Assembly (NCBI RefSeq): GCF_010183535.1
Contig: NC_071331.1
Location: forward strand, 4,464,001 to 4,528,000
Length of the DNA stretch: 64,000 bases
Source: Caenorhabditis remanei
Lineage: Eukaryota; Nematoda; Chromadorea; Rhabditida; Rhabditidae
Direction: 5' to 3'
Part shown: piece after piece, positions 10,910-22,466 of the stretch
Layout: every line of letters starts with the position of its first letter
How positions within the stretch are numbered: the first letter of the stretch is position 1
Made by a program: the position numbers and the translations under genes
Notes under the pieces: model-generated
Databases searched by the model: none
What the model saw: only the letters and a program-made list of their open reading frames with translations
What the model was told of the DNA's origin: nothing

Positions 10910-12869
10910 TGTTGAGATATCATTTATAGAAAGTTAACTTTTTCTGGCAAGGAATATCAAAATTGGTAAAACTCCTTGATTATCAGATTAAACATTTCGG
11001 TATTTTCCAGAAAGTGATTGATGGTGTTGTAAAACAGTAAAACGCAGTAATTAGGAATAATTATTTTTGTTAGGCGATGATTTTGAACCGTGATGGTGAG
11101 CCTTTGATAAAAAACCTTTGCTGGGTCAGCGTTTTAAACAAAAATTTGTGCTGTTCCGTATACATAATTTACGAACTTGACATTCAATCTGAAGTTATTA
11201 ATAAGACAGTAAGTATTTGGTTGTCAAGAAAGTTTTTGACCATGATTTGTTTTGAATGCTGTCAGACAAATGACGAGAATCAAAACCAACTATGCATGGC
11301 CTATGTTAGATAAACTCTCTGGAATTCTGATTGTCTACAGCATTTCCCTCCGACGCTTCCCTTCTGGGAGAGCCCTGCCTATTTTCATTCGAAATGTCAT
11401 TTTTTAATGATCAAAGTATCACGTACTAAAAGACCATATGAACAGGATTTGTACATGCTGTGAGTTATAGAGGAAGAGTATATATATATATTATCAATGA
11501 CAGTCCACACTATTTACTACCACAGTTAAAAACTTCTTGAAACGTGTTGGCAAGAATAAAAATTGAGACATGTGTTCGACGTCTTTTAGTCGATTTTAAC
11601 TTTTAGCAAAGGGTAGTCCTACGACTTCAATTCCTCTCTTCTTCTCCAAATTTCAATTGATTGAACCGTTTCTTAGTTTTAACAGGGCAATGGTCTTGTA
11701 CAGTAATTATTACAGAAAAGTCAAGTGACTCGGCCTTGATAGAACGCCAGCAGACATCGTCGAACGAAAACGATTCCAAATGAAAGTCATGCCCTCCCTA
11801 CACAACGGATATAACTTGAATCTTCTAGACAAGTGCAAAACCATAATCTTACACTACTGCTCTTTCACAAAAACTAAAGCTATACGCAAGTCCTCAGTTC
11901 CACGCGGTCAAAAAATCCACCGCCTCCATGATGTTGCGCATCTGCATGTTACCTAATCGACGACGTAGATTCTCACCTACTTTTGCAAAATACTTCTTGC
12001 TCAAAACAGTAATAAATTTCTTATAACCAAGATATCTGCTGTTGGATCTTCATATTTCAAATAAGTCGTGAGATGACACTCTGTGAAAATATCACTAGAA
12101 AAAAGAGAACCAAAGTATCTTTTTCATATTTTGAAACTCAATATTTATTTTGTTTCTGATGATTGATTTCAAAATTAACCTGATAGATTTTATAATATTA
12201 AGTCGAATCGAGTCGATTTTTCACTGTTTCTTCAGATTCGGATATTTGTTTGGTAAATTCATGTGAGATCAAGAAATATTATACATTTCTTTATATGTGA
12301 TATTCTGACTTAATTTCTGACTCCTTAAAATTATCTGGGAAGCAGCAAAGTTCATGTCAGCCGTAAAAACGTTTATTTTTATTTTTATTTTTTATATCAA
12401 TTATGATTGTTTTTGAACATTTTTAAATATCCAGTTGTATGTATAAAATTAGCTCGGTATACATCAGTTTTCTTGTTCAAATACGTTATCTCTAAAGAAA
12501 CGAGACTACTATTAAAAAAGCACTTTGTTCAAAAACATTATGCTTATGAAACAGTAAAAAACAACAAGCAAAAATGTTCTGAGTCTCGTAATATCACAAC
12601 AGACTCATGTGAAAATGACTATTCATTAGACTTCCATTAAATTGTAATTTTCCGTTTTTAAAATTGATTTACTGTTTCCTGCATGTTTGATCAGTATGAT
12701 CGCATTTAAAAAATTAGTTTTAGGTTGAATGAGACATTTTAAAAATCTCAGTTTGTCAAAGAAACCATTTCTACTTTTGAGACCTAATGGTGTCTGATGG
12801 GATCGTAATTTTATCGATACGTAACAAGGGAAAACATTCTCTGCAAAACAGTATAATGTTTTATTCTTG

Positions 12870-13780
12870 CTCAGGTATTTTTGGGCCACTTTGCCCACGA
12901 AATGGGCCATGTGGCCCACCAAATGGGCAGTATGGCCCGCCCTACGCGGGCCATCATGCCCATATTCTGGGCCACATGGCCCATTTCGTGGGCAAAGTGC
13001 CGAAATTCGGTTCAACGCGCAGCATTCAGCTCCCTTTTCTCTTTCCCATTAATCACAATAAATAACAAGATTACACATTTTTGTACTTTTCTACTATTTA
13101 TTTGTCAAATTCAAACACAAAAGAATTATTTCAATAATTATGGAAAGTAATAGGATAATATAAGCTGAAATTGGTCAAACTAGAAGATGGAACATAGGGA
13201 TACAGGAAAAGGAAATAATTTTTCGTGAAAACTACAAATATACAAATTACAACAAAAAATTCAGAGTAAATGCAATAAATTAAAGATAGAAGAAAATGAG
13301 CAGCTGGAGAGCGTAGTTGGTGATGATTCTTGTGTTGTTGAAATCATTTTTTGTTCAGCTGAAATTTCACCAAAAGTAAACAAAAACAAATAAAAAATAC
13401 TGTCTTACCTGTTAAGTCGAGTTTAGATTTATTTCATTTTCTGTGCGAAATAAGTAGAATTATATAAAAGGTCGATAAAATTGAAAAAGAAACGAAATAA
13501 ATAAGAAAAATCGTGGCGAAAAATCAGAGTGCGCGGTAGAGCGCGATTTCTCAACCTGTGCCCACTCCGTGCCCATGCTGCGCCCATTCATCCTCACCAA
13601 GCGCCCAACCTGTGCCCACATCCGCCAAGTATTTCCTATCTCTCAACCTGTGGCCCAACCTGCGCCCAACCTGTGCCCACTGGGCCATGTGGCCCTTTTT
13701 GTAGGCACTGTGCCCTATTCACGGGCCACATGGCCCAATTGAAAGTTTCGTTGCCCAACCCTTGCCCAAAAATACCTGAG
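12870..13780. mobile_element. Inverted-repeat element with GGGCC/GCCC clusters
   Basis: The terminal inverted repeats begin CTCAGGTATTTTTGGGC and end with the complement GCCCAAAAATACCTGAG. Inside each arm are clusters of GGGCCAxxTGGCCC words (12890-13005 and 13555-13740). The central part (about 13020-13520) is AT-rich. No transposase frame is present and I see no convincing target-site duplication. Open frames made of Trp/Pro/Gly runs here are by-products of the repeat. Confidence 0.75.
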
Positions 13781-13808
13781 TGTTCATAACACAATGTCTT
13801 TGAAACAG

Positions 13809-14066
13809 CATACTTGTCAACGGGCCGGTTCGTAAATCGCGTCAAAATGAATATTATGAGCTGAAAAATATATATAGATCTCGACGAGTTCTATCTCCGT
13901 GACCTACTACGGGCCGGATGGCTATTCGTTAATATGCCGCGGGCCGGCCTAGAATGGTTTTTTTGGCCATTTTCGCGTCTTTTGGCACTTTCAGCTCATA
14001 GTATTCATTTTGACGCGAGTTACGAGCCGGCCCGTGTCGGCCCGTTTCGGCCCGTTGACAAGTATG
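13809..14066. mobile_element. CATACTTG-family MITE, copy 1
   Basis: Starts CATACTTGTCAACGGGCC and ends GGCCCGTTGACAAGTATG. The interior shares GAGCTGAAAAATATA, AGATCTCGACGAGTTCTAT and GGGCCGGATGGCTATT with the copies at 14850, 20058, 51060 and 61110. Non-coding palindromic element. Confidence 0.8.
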
Positions 14067-14281
14067 TGAAACAGAACAAAATCGAAAAGCAGAAAAAACG
14101 CTATTCAAATTGTTTTCTCACTGTTTCATTAGTAACACAAATCAACTTGTTAAACTGAGTAGCCATTATTAACAAGTCATTTTACAATAAAACAATATTT
14201 TTAAATATAATTAAAAATGGCGCACAACCAAAATTCAATCCTGAAACGTATTAGACCGTGAAATACTAGAACTGTCAAAGG

Positions 14282-14430
14282 CATACTTGTCACGGGCCGG
14301 GCCCGCTAAAAAAATCTTCCGACCCGGCCCGGCCCGTCAAAATATTGAAAAAAAAGCTTGCTGCGGGCCCTGCGGGCCGGCCCGGGCCCTGAAATTTTCA
14401 GAGGGCCCGGCCCGTGATTTGACAAGTATG
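14282..14430. mobile_element. CATACTTG-family MITE, short variant
   Basis: Same CATACTTGTC...GACAAGTATG ends, but the interior is a compact GGGCCGGGCCC palindrome without the GAGCTGAAAAATATA block. It lies inside segmental duplicate copy 2 and is absent from copy 1. Confidence 0.75.
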
Positions 14431-14849
14431 GTCAAAGGATACCAAAAGATTAACTTATCAACAAAAGGTGGTGTTTCAAGAACAGGATGAAACACGTAAT
14501 TTTGATTCTCTGTTTACTCTTTGATCTGTTGTCGGAGTCCGAAAAACGGCTCTTTTTCATCAATTTGGAAACTTAGTAGTTGCATCACTATCCATTCTAA
14601 TTGAAGATTGATATTCTCAACTTTGAGAACCCTGAATTTTATCAAAACGAGTTCCAACAAGACCTGAGCCCTTTGATGTCAAGTTTTACAATTGAACCGG
14701 TTTCACAAACGTGTTATGGTGAAACTATTTACTAAAACAATATTGTTGCCAATTAATCTTTAAAACTATGAAGTATGTTTCAGTATGTACATACATATAA
14801 GTAATTGAATGAACATTCAATTCGACTGTCGAACATTGGTAATTAAACC

Positions 14850-15185
14850 CATACTTGCAAGCCGGGACGAAACGGAGCGGCTCGTAACTCGCGCCAAACT
14901 CAATATTATGAGCTGAAAAATATACCAAAATGTAGATCTCGGCTAGTTTTATGAAAAGGTGCCAAAAAACGCGAAAATGGCCAAAAAACTGGTCATTTTC
15001 GGGTTTTTTGGCACCTTATCCCGGCCCGTGGCACATTAACGAACAGCCATTTGGCCTGTAGTAAGTCACGGACATAGAACTAGCCGAGATCTACATTTTG
15101 GTATATTTTTCAGCTCATAATATTGAGTTTGAAGTGAGTTACGAGCCGGCCCGTGTCGACCCGTTTCGGCCCGTTGACAAGTATG
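14850..15185. mobile_element. CATACTTG-family MITE, copy 2
   Basis: Palindromic element with CATACTTGCAAGCCGGG and CCCGTTGACAAGTATG ends. The central inverted blocks contain GAGCTGAAAAATATACCAAA and its complement TTTGGTATATTTTTCAGCTC. Confidence 0.8.
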
Positions 15186-17601
15186 ATTAAATCATTTATT
15201 TAAAAGAAAAGAAATATAGGAAAAACAATGAAATAAAATTTTTTAAAAGAGAAGGAAGGAAGAGAGCTGGAGATTCTTGAACCTGAAGAATCATAAAAAA
15301 GAAATCAAATTCGAGATTCGACACAAAAAAATTGAACATGTTTCATGTCACAAATATCAAAACATGTCACAATATCCGATGAACAAACTATCTTCATGAA
15401 AAAACACAAATAGATGAGTGGTCACTGAAACCGACAATGTTGACCAATGACTTCTTTCAGAATGCGCAGTAAAATACGTTTTTGAAACATCAATTATTGG
15501 ATAGTTAATGATTGACAAAAAACCTAAAATTAGGATTCTGAAAATACAGTTTCAAAAAATTTGGAAGTGAAAATATTACAGCGAATGATCATTTTTTCCG
15601 AAATATCAAGTTCAAGTCAAGTTAAAAAGATAATCCCACCTCAGTCTCACCAAGTTAATCGAAAAAAAAAATAAAGTTTCAAGTTTCAAGTGGCTTGTAA
15701 CAGATTTAGGAAAAGATATCGGATTTAGTCCATGTGTATTTACAAACAATTTTAAAGTTTTTTGCAGCCAAGCTATCAGTTTTTACCAAAAAACCGAAAT
15801 TTAACACAAATATAACCCTAACCATTTTTAGAGGCTTTTCACAACAACATCTTCTAAAAATGATATTTTATTCTGCCAACCGCTTTTTGACAACCGCATT
15901 CCGCTCAATATTGCTGAACCAGTACTGTATCATTCTTGTTCAGAAATTGTAAAATGGACGAAAAACAGTAAAAATTGCAAAAGATTTTGGTATTTCTCGC
16001 CATTCGAAATATTGTTTCAGGAATTTCCTAAATCTCGCTTCCAGTGAAGACAAACTGAAAAAAAAACCCATAACTTCCAGATTCAGTTCCACCATCTGTA
16101 CCACTCAGAATAACGCCAATTCATGAATTCTATGTTTTCATAAGTTTGAACACGAACAATTCTATACAAAACACTTTTTTCTAAAATTTAACTATCAAAA
16201 CTCAAAACTTACAGTTGCACGAACTTGTTATGAAACTCAGTTTTTATCCTTTTTATTCAGATAAAGATCAATTTTTTATAGTAGCATTGACTTCTGAGAT
16301 TCCCGTGGAGCCTTAATGCATAATATGATCTCATTGATATTCCTTCACATTTATGTCAAATTCAAGGTTTCTATTTTCAAAGCACCCTATAATAAAAATC
16401 AGACGAAAAATGTCAGCTCACTAAACCGTATCGTTCTTACAATTGTTAGGTAGAATTCAAAACAGTAAATTATGAAAATTCAACAAGAGTTCCATTAAGC
16501 TGCTGTTTCACATAATGATTAAAATTGCAAGCTCTGCCGTTTTGACTCAGTGATGAAAGGTATTTCTACACTAGTATTTTAATTGAACCAGAAAAATAAA
16601 TTTGGCGCAAAAGTGGCGTGCGATCCCACAAATTGAATCTTGCAACATTTATCTAAAGATACCAAAAACAGGCAATGTTAATTTTTTACTTTTTTTCAAT
16701 TGAAACATACTTATAAAGTAATTGAAGGATTCAATTACAGCCTGTATTTCTGTCATCGAAACCTAGTACAACACTTTTACCTTAAAAATTAAAAATGGAA
16801 AAGTAAGAAAATGAAAACGTGTTGGAATTTCGACTCCATTTTTCTCTAGTATCAGTGTTTACAGGCTATAACTGAGTACATATTTGAAATCAGCGCTTTC
16901 TAACCCGAAAAACCCTCTATTGTATGCTGAAAAACTAAAAATTTTACGTCAAACTTCTGAAACTGTGAAAATCGGATATCACCACCCAAAAAACTCGATA
17001 TGAAACTTATTACTGATACGAAACTGTATGTAACATCACTTTTAAAACCTACTTCACTGTTTCTCAATCATGATGAACTTAAAAGTTATTTCAGGAATAC
17101 AATGACATATTCAGTCCATATGAATTCAAGTTATTTTCCGCGGGAAACCCGATGTCCAGTGAAGCGCGTTTGCACACCATTTGGCAGGCTGCCAATTGGG
17201 TCGCCGCTCAGCCAAATCTCGTGTTTATAACAAAGCTCACTTTTTCTCATTTTTCTTGCTATTTTCAATTAAACTTCGTACGAAAAAAAAAATTGAATTT
17301 ATTTAAAAAAAAAGAAAAATACACTTACAGCCCTCAAATACAGTGGTGGACACGATTTTTGGCAAACAAGAATGCTGCGTCTCTTATCTCTAACTCAACA
17401 TTCCAATTTCAATGGAGAAAAAAGATAACAAGGTATAAGTTGACAACTACCACTTATGATTTCACAATAATTCAAATTCTCTTATCAGTTGCCAAACATT
17501 CCATTCCGGACACACCCATCCTGTTTGACTCATTCCTCATTCTAAAATTTATTTCACTTCTTCTTTCTTTCATTCTGTTCTTAATTTCGCTAGCAAACAA
17601 G
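15186..17601. other. Intergenic DNA upstream of the Rho gene
   Basis: No gene is visible across this 2.4 kb. It holds several ACTGTTTC/GAAACAGT words. The last 100 bp before the ATG at 17602 are pyrimidine-rich (TTCTTTCTTTCATTCTG). A weak acceptor TTCGCTAG lies 8 bp before the ATG and could serve trans-splicing. The promoter cannot be defined. Confidence 0.45.
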
Positions 17602-20563
17602 ATGGGTCACCCGGAGAAAACTGTTCATGACATTCGCAAGAAGGTAACTATTTTTTCACTTTTTGCTTTTCTGGTAACTTTCATACTTTCAGCTCGTGGT
17701 GGTTGGTGATGGTGCATGTGGGAAGACTTCTCTTCTGATTGTCTTCAGTAAGAACCAGTTTCCAGAAGCATATGTGCCGACGGTATTCGACACGGACTCG
17801 ATTGATATAGAGGTCGATGGGAAATATGTGAGTAACTTGTATAGGTACGCCGCAAAAATGGAAAGGGAGTAATGTTGAAATTGGTAGTAATTTTTATGGA
17901 CTTTGAGAAACAGCATCAAAATTTTCAGATTTGCAAAGAAAAACGCCCGTTTTAACAGCCATAGATTTTAGTAGTCTTTTGAAGAATCTGTAGTTCGAAT
18001 CAGGGACGAGCGGCAATGCCGTTGCCGCGTTGCCGAATTGCCGGAATTGCCTACTTTTTTTAATGCATTGCCGTTGCCGAGTTGCCGACTTTTTTTCGGC
18101 AATGGTTTTTGTCAAAATCTATTCAATTTTCAAGCTGAATTCGACAAAAGTAAAACAAAAATCGAAAATTCTTGCTTTTTCAAAAAAAATTCAGAAGATT
18201 TTTTGATATAATGGGTAAATACTCTCACTTATTTGAAGCAAATGTCACTGGAAAAATAAAGTGCACTTTGTGCAATTTTTCTCTCCCGACAAATAGAAAA
18301 GCCTTATTATTACATGTTGCCGAAAGTTGCCGAAAATTGCCGAAAATTGCCGATTTTTAAAGTCGGCAATTGCCGGATTGCCGGATTGCCGAAATTTTGC
18401 GTTGCCGCTCGTCCCTGGTTCGAATCCCTGAAAATCGTCAAAAAACAGCGAAAATCTCAAATTTTGGTAAATTTTCAGAAAAAAGGGATTTTTCAATTTT
18501 TCGGCCCGAGTTTTGCCGTTTTTGGAATTTGTCCGGCAACCCAGTGTTTGAAATTCAAAAATTACTCTGAACTAAATTTTGAACGAATATTTGAAATTTT
18601 AGATTTTTTTCCCGAAAACGTCGAACTTTTTAATATACGACAGATTTCAATCAGAAGCAAGTTGAGCGTCAAGAATTGGATTTTTTAATGTAATATTTTT
18701 TTTTAATTCCAAAATTGGTAAAAAATAGGTATCTTTTTTGAAGTCTGGCCTCCGGACCTTGCCGGGCCAGGCTGAAAATATGGAAGTATGAAAAATTTAA
18801 ATATGGCAAAGCAATCTTTTTCAGCATTTCCGTTTTTTCATTTATGGTCTCCCAAAAATATTGATATTACAACATACAACTCATTTTGAAAACTCTCTGA
18901 AACAGTACAATCTCACCTCTGCGTCTTTGTTTCTTATCATCTCAAAATTTTCTGTTTCACAATATCAGTTTATTTCATTTAGTCAGCAACATATAATTGT
19001 TTTATACCGGCAAAAACCAAATTCCATTCTTTAGGTACAACTAGACCTTTGGGACACTGCTGGACAAGAGGACTACGAGAGGCTCCGCCCACTTTCCTAC
19101 CCGGACACCCATATCATTCTCATCTGTTTCTCCATCGACTTCCCTGATTCCCTGGAAAATGTCATTGAGAAATGGACCCCCGAGATCAAACACTTCTGCC
19201 CGAAAGTGCCGTTCTTACTGGTTGGAAATAAGAAAGATTTGAGGGACGATGAAGAGACAGTTAGAGAATTAGAGAAAAAAAGACAGGTACCTGTGAAGTA
19301 TGAACAAGGAGTGGAAGTTGCTCAAAGGATTGGAGCAGTTGGGTATTTTGAGTGCTCCGCGAAGAGTAAGGAGGGAGTCAAGGAGGTGAGCATTTTTTGG
19401 GAAAAGTTTTTGGGAAAAATGTACTGTTCTTGGTTTGGGATATATGGAAATATGATCTGGAATGTCAGTCTGTATGCCGAAATTTCCAAAAAAAGAAAAT
19501 CTGGACTGTTTCTATTTAAAACTATCACAAAAACTGTTTACACGTACTAATTTTGATACATCAAAATCGGAAACTCAAATATGCAATTTCTAGAATTTTC
19601 GAGAATTTCGAAAATCGTGTGAATATTTTTTTCTCGAATGTGATTTTTGGCCTAACTAGGGAATGTTCCACACGTAATTGTGCCCTTCGAATTGGTACTT
19701 CTAGGTACTTCTCAACACACTGATTCAAAATATGCAATCAAATTTTGCAGAACACTTCACTGAACTGAATTAAATGAATTTAAAATGATTTCTAGGGCAA
19801 AATGGCTTTTTCGAGACTGAAAACCTGTTTCAAACTAGATTTTTCATTTCTTCTGTCTAATTGAAGGATCTAGGATCTAGCATTCCCTAATAAATTTGTT
19901 GCAAATATAAACAAAACATAACAGTAAATGTTTTTCTCAAAGTTACCGCTCAATTCAATTTTTTTTTAATTTCTGCCCAAACTGTGATAATTGTGATCTT
20001 ACTGCAAGATATTGAAAACGACCCAGTGAAACAGATAACTTTGTCTGGAAAAAAAAGCATACTTGCAAACCGGGCCGAACGGGGCCGACGCGTAACTAGC
20101 TTCAAATTCATTATTATAATCTGAAAAATATACCAAACTGTAGATCTCGACGAGTTCTATGTCCGTGTCCTACTACGGGCCGGATGGCTATTTGTTAATG
20201 TGCCGCGGGCCGGGAAAAGGTGCCAAAAAACGCGAAAATTACCAAAAAACTCATTCCCGCGGCACATTAACGTTCGCAAGTATGGGAAAAAATGAACAGT
20301 CTGAAACAGTTATCAGACGACATTTGAAAATCCAGATTGAATTTTTTTCTGTTTCAAATTGTTTACATATGAAGTTATAAAGATCATTTTGATAATTGAT
20401 TCTCAAAAAGTTTTCTTATTTTCTAAAATTTTCAAGAGCATCCAGAAAATCTCAAAACGTTTTTTTTAAACTTTGTTTAACTTTACAGATCTTCGATGTA
20501 GCGGTTCGAGAGACACTCCGAAAGCAGAAAAAGCCAAAACCACAATTTTGTAAAATTTTGTGA
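17602..20563 (+). CDS. Rho-family small GTPase, RhoA/RHO-1-like
   Basis: Four exons: 17602-17643, 17693-17827, 19035-19385 and 20489-20563, joining in frame to 200 aa. The protein is a membrane-anchored molecular switch of the actin-control type. All GTPase boxes are visible: P-loop GDGACGKT (19-26), PTVF in switch I with Thr44, [20 protein letters not shown] with Gln70, GNKKDL, ECSAK, and the Rho insert helix region ([11 protein letters not shown]). The C-terminus ends in CKIL, a CAAX box whose final Leu favours geranylgeranylation, after a modest basic stretch. An extra N-terminal GHPEKTVHD segment is unusual. Switch I is altered: the RhoA effector residues at positions 40-43 read D-T-D-S. 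Intron 2 holds a hAT MITE, intron 3 a CATACTTG MITE. It is probably a diverged rho-1 paralogue. Family confidence is high, effector specificity unknown. Confidence 0.88.
18001..18417. mobile_element. hAT-like non-autonomous element in Rho intron 2
   Basis: Ends are CAGGGACGAGCGGCAA and TTGCCGCTCGTCCCTG. It is flanked by a perfect 8-bp duplication, GTTCGAAT (17993-18000 and 18418-18425). CAGGG termini and 8-bp duplications are hallmarks of the hAT superfamily. Both arms are rich in TTGCCG words. The centre (18211-18330) encodes a short peptide with KCTLCNF and ALLLHV, resembling the start of a BED zinc finger as found at the N-terminus of hAT transposases. This suggests a deletion derivative of an autonomous element. 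Confidence 0.88.
20058..20284. mobile_element. CATACTTG-family MITE, copy 3, in Rho intron 3
   Basis: Starts CATACTTGCAAACCGGGCC and ends CGCAAGTATG. It shares CTGAAAAATATACCAAA and GAGTTCTATGTCCGTG with the other copies. The right arm is shortened. Confidence 0.75.
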
Positions 20564-20672
20564 ATATTGAACTAAGCAAGTAATGAAATGAAAAATAAAT
20601 ATTAAAAAAAAGATTTTATGCTGTATTATTACCAAAATTTAAACATTTTCAAATAGAAAAACTTGTTAGTGA

Positions 20673-21539
20673 CACGGTCTCCTAGGATGATTTTAGGGGC
20701 AGATTACGTCATCAAACGTGGAATGTCACGAAAAATGAAAAATTACAGAAAATTCAGACGTGAGGGCTTTTTTGAACGGGGAATGAAGTGGTCATCCATT
20801 TTCTCGAGAACCAACGCGTTTTTCTAAAATTGGCTCACTCAGTTTCGTTCGAAACCGTGTTATAAACCCGCCAGTAATATTTTGTGTATTTCTGTTGGGT
20901 AACTTTTGAGTTATACTTTGTTGAAAAATCAACTGAAAACACCCTACTTTTTCAATAACTTTGAAATATCTGACCTCATTTTGAATATATCAAAAATCCA
21001 TTCACTCTACTTTTTTCTTATGTTCATTGGCTACCATTTGCACTCATTCATTACGTGTTTGCTTCTAAACTGACCGAGTTATAACAGCTATTCCAGTTCT
21101 GACAAGAAAATAGTGTCAAAGCATAAAGTGATATAACTTGGCCAGTTAAGAAGCAAACACGTAATGAATGAGTGCAAATGGTAGCCAATGAACATAAAAA
21201 AAGTAGAGTGAATGGAGTTTTGATATATGCAAAATGAGGTCAGATATTTCAAAGTTGTTGAAAAAGTCAGGTGTTTTTAGTTGATTTTTCAACATAGGAT
21301 AACTCAAAAGTTACTCAACAGAAAAACACAAAACATTATTGGTGGGTTCATAACACGGTTTCGAACAAAACTGTGTGACAGTTTTTTGAGATTTGCCCTG
21401 GTTCTCGAGAAAATGGATGATCACTTCATTCCCCGTTCAAAAAAGCCCTCACGTGTGAATTTTCAGTAATTTTTCATTTTTCGTGACATTCCACGTTTGA
21501 TGACGTAATCTGCCCCTAAAATCGTCCCAGGAGACCGTG
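20673..21539. mobile_element. Long palindromic MITE with AGTGA target duplication
   Basis: The 867-bp element is a near-complete inverted repeat with arms of about 410 bp, starting CACGGTCTCCT and ending AGGAGACCGTG. AGTGA flanks both ends (20668-20672, 21540-21544). The paralogous segment at about 44864-44880 reads TTGTTGGTGAAGCAGAA with no insert, which is the empty site. It lies about 110 bp downstream of the Rho stop codon. No transposase frame. Confidence 0.85.
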
Positions 21540-21689
21540 AGTGAAGCAGAAAAGCTTTCAATCTTTAGTATTCATTCAACTTCGAGGTTTCTTAAAGATT
21601 GAGCGTAACAGTAAACCCAAACTTTTTATTGTTTTCCCGAGTAACCTTAAATGCAATTTTTTTTTTCGCTGTTTCATATCGTCAATTAA

Positions 21690-22466
21690 TAGATCACCAG
21701 CAGAAAATTCGCGGCTACGCCGCGATTTCGCTGGATTTGATTTGACTCAACTATTAAACAACTTTAAGTGAAGACCAAAAAACAATACAACTTTTTTCAC
21801 AAAACCAAACATTTCCGTATAAATGTATAACCCTTTTACTTCATTTGACTTTCTCCAACACTACAGTCACGCAAATACCCAAACTTTTCAAAAAAGGGCA
21901 TTTTGGATGTTCCCTCGGAAGTTCGACTCTTTTTTTCAACTTTATTGAACTGTTTCTTCATGATTTCGTCTTGGTTGAGCCGCATAGCACACGATATACT
22001 TTCTTGCTGTAAATCAGGCCTCGATCTTCTTTGGTCGGCCCTATGACAGCTTTACAAATATGGCGGTCACACCTCAAAACTTCAAAAGAATTATTCTCGA
22101 CGTTCCGGGGTTCTCAGGGAAAACTTTAGATTCCCTCTACATACCCGTTGTCAAAAAACCAAAACTGAAGCGTCTAGAAACATCTTTTTGCCGTACTTGA
22201 TATAAAGTCGCAGCGACGCTGCTGAAAACTCAAAAGTGAGACGATTTTGGGACGTCTATTACGTTTCTTTACATTTCTGAGTTGCTCTTCTAATCAGCTT
22301 TGTTGGTTGATTCTCTATATTCCATTTTCCAATTAAGATCTTTTGGCTCTATCCCAGTTTAGATGTCCTTTAAAAAAAGAAATGTCCCTTGAAACACTTA
22401 CCCGTCTTTTCAATTGTTTAAGCGTTCCAAAAACATTCAGAAGTCCCAAAAAACGTTTGAAAGCCC
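21690..22466. other. Insertion-derived DNA left of the HSE satellite
   Basis: This stretch is absent from the paralogous segment (junction near 45175). It has no gene. It contains a short palindrome, CGCGGCTACGCCGCG, at about 21711. It probably belongs to the same insertion as the satellite that follows. Confidence 0.4.

Larger units (their letters stand above)
10910..14490 (+). repeat. Segmental duplicate, copy 2, with insertions
   Basis: Collinear, diverged copy of 430-1632. It is interrupted by about 0.8 kb of unique DNA (about 11200-12010) and by three inverted-repeat elements (12870-13780, 13809-14066, 14282-14430). Without these it matches copy 1 up to GGTGTTTCAAGAACAGG at about 14485, the position where copy 1 carries the retroelement. 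Confidence 0.7.

Noticed and set aside
12867..13015. Trp/Pro/Gly-rich overlapping frames
   Set aside because: They lie in an inverted repeat of GGGCC and GCCC words and occur in all frames. No coding signal.
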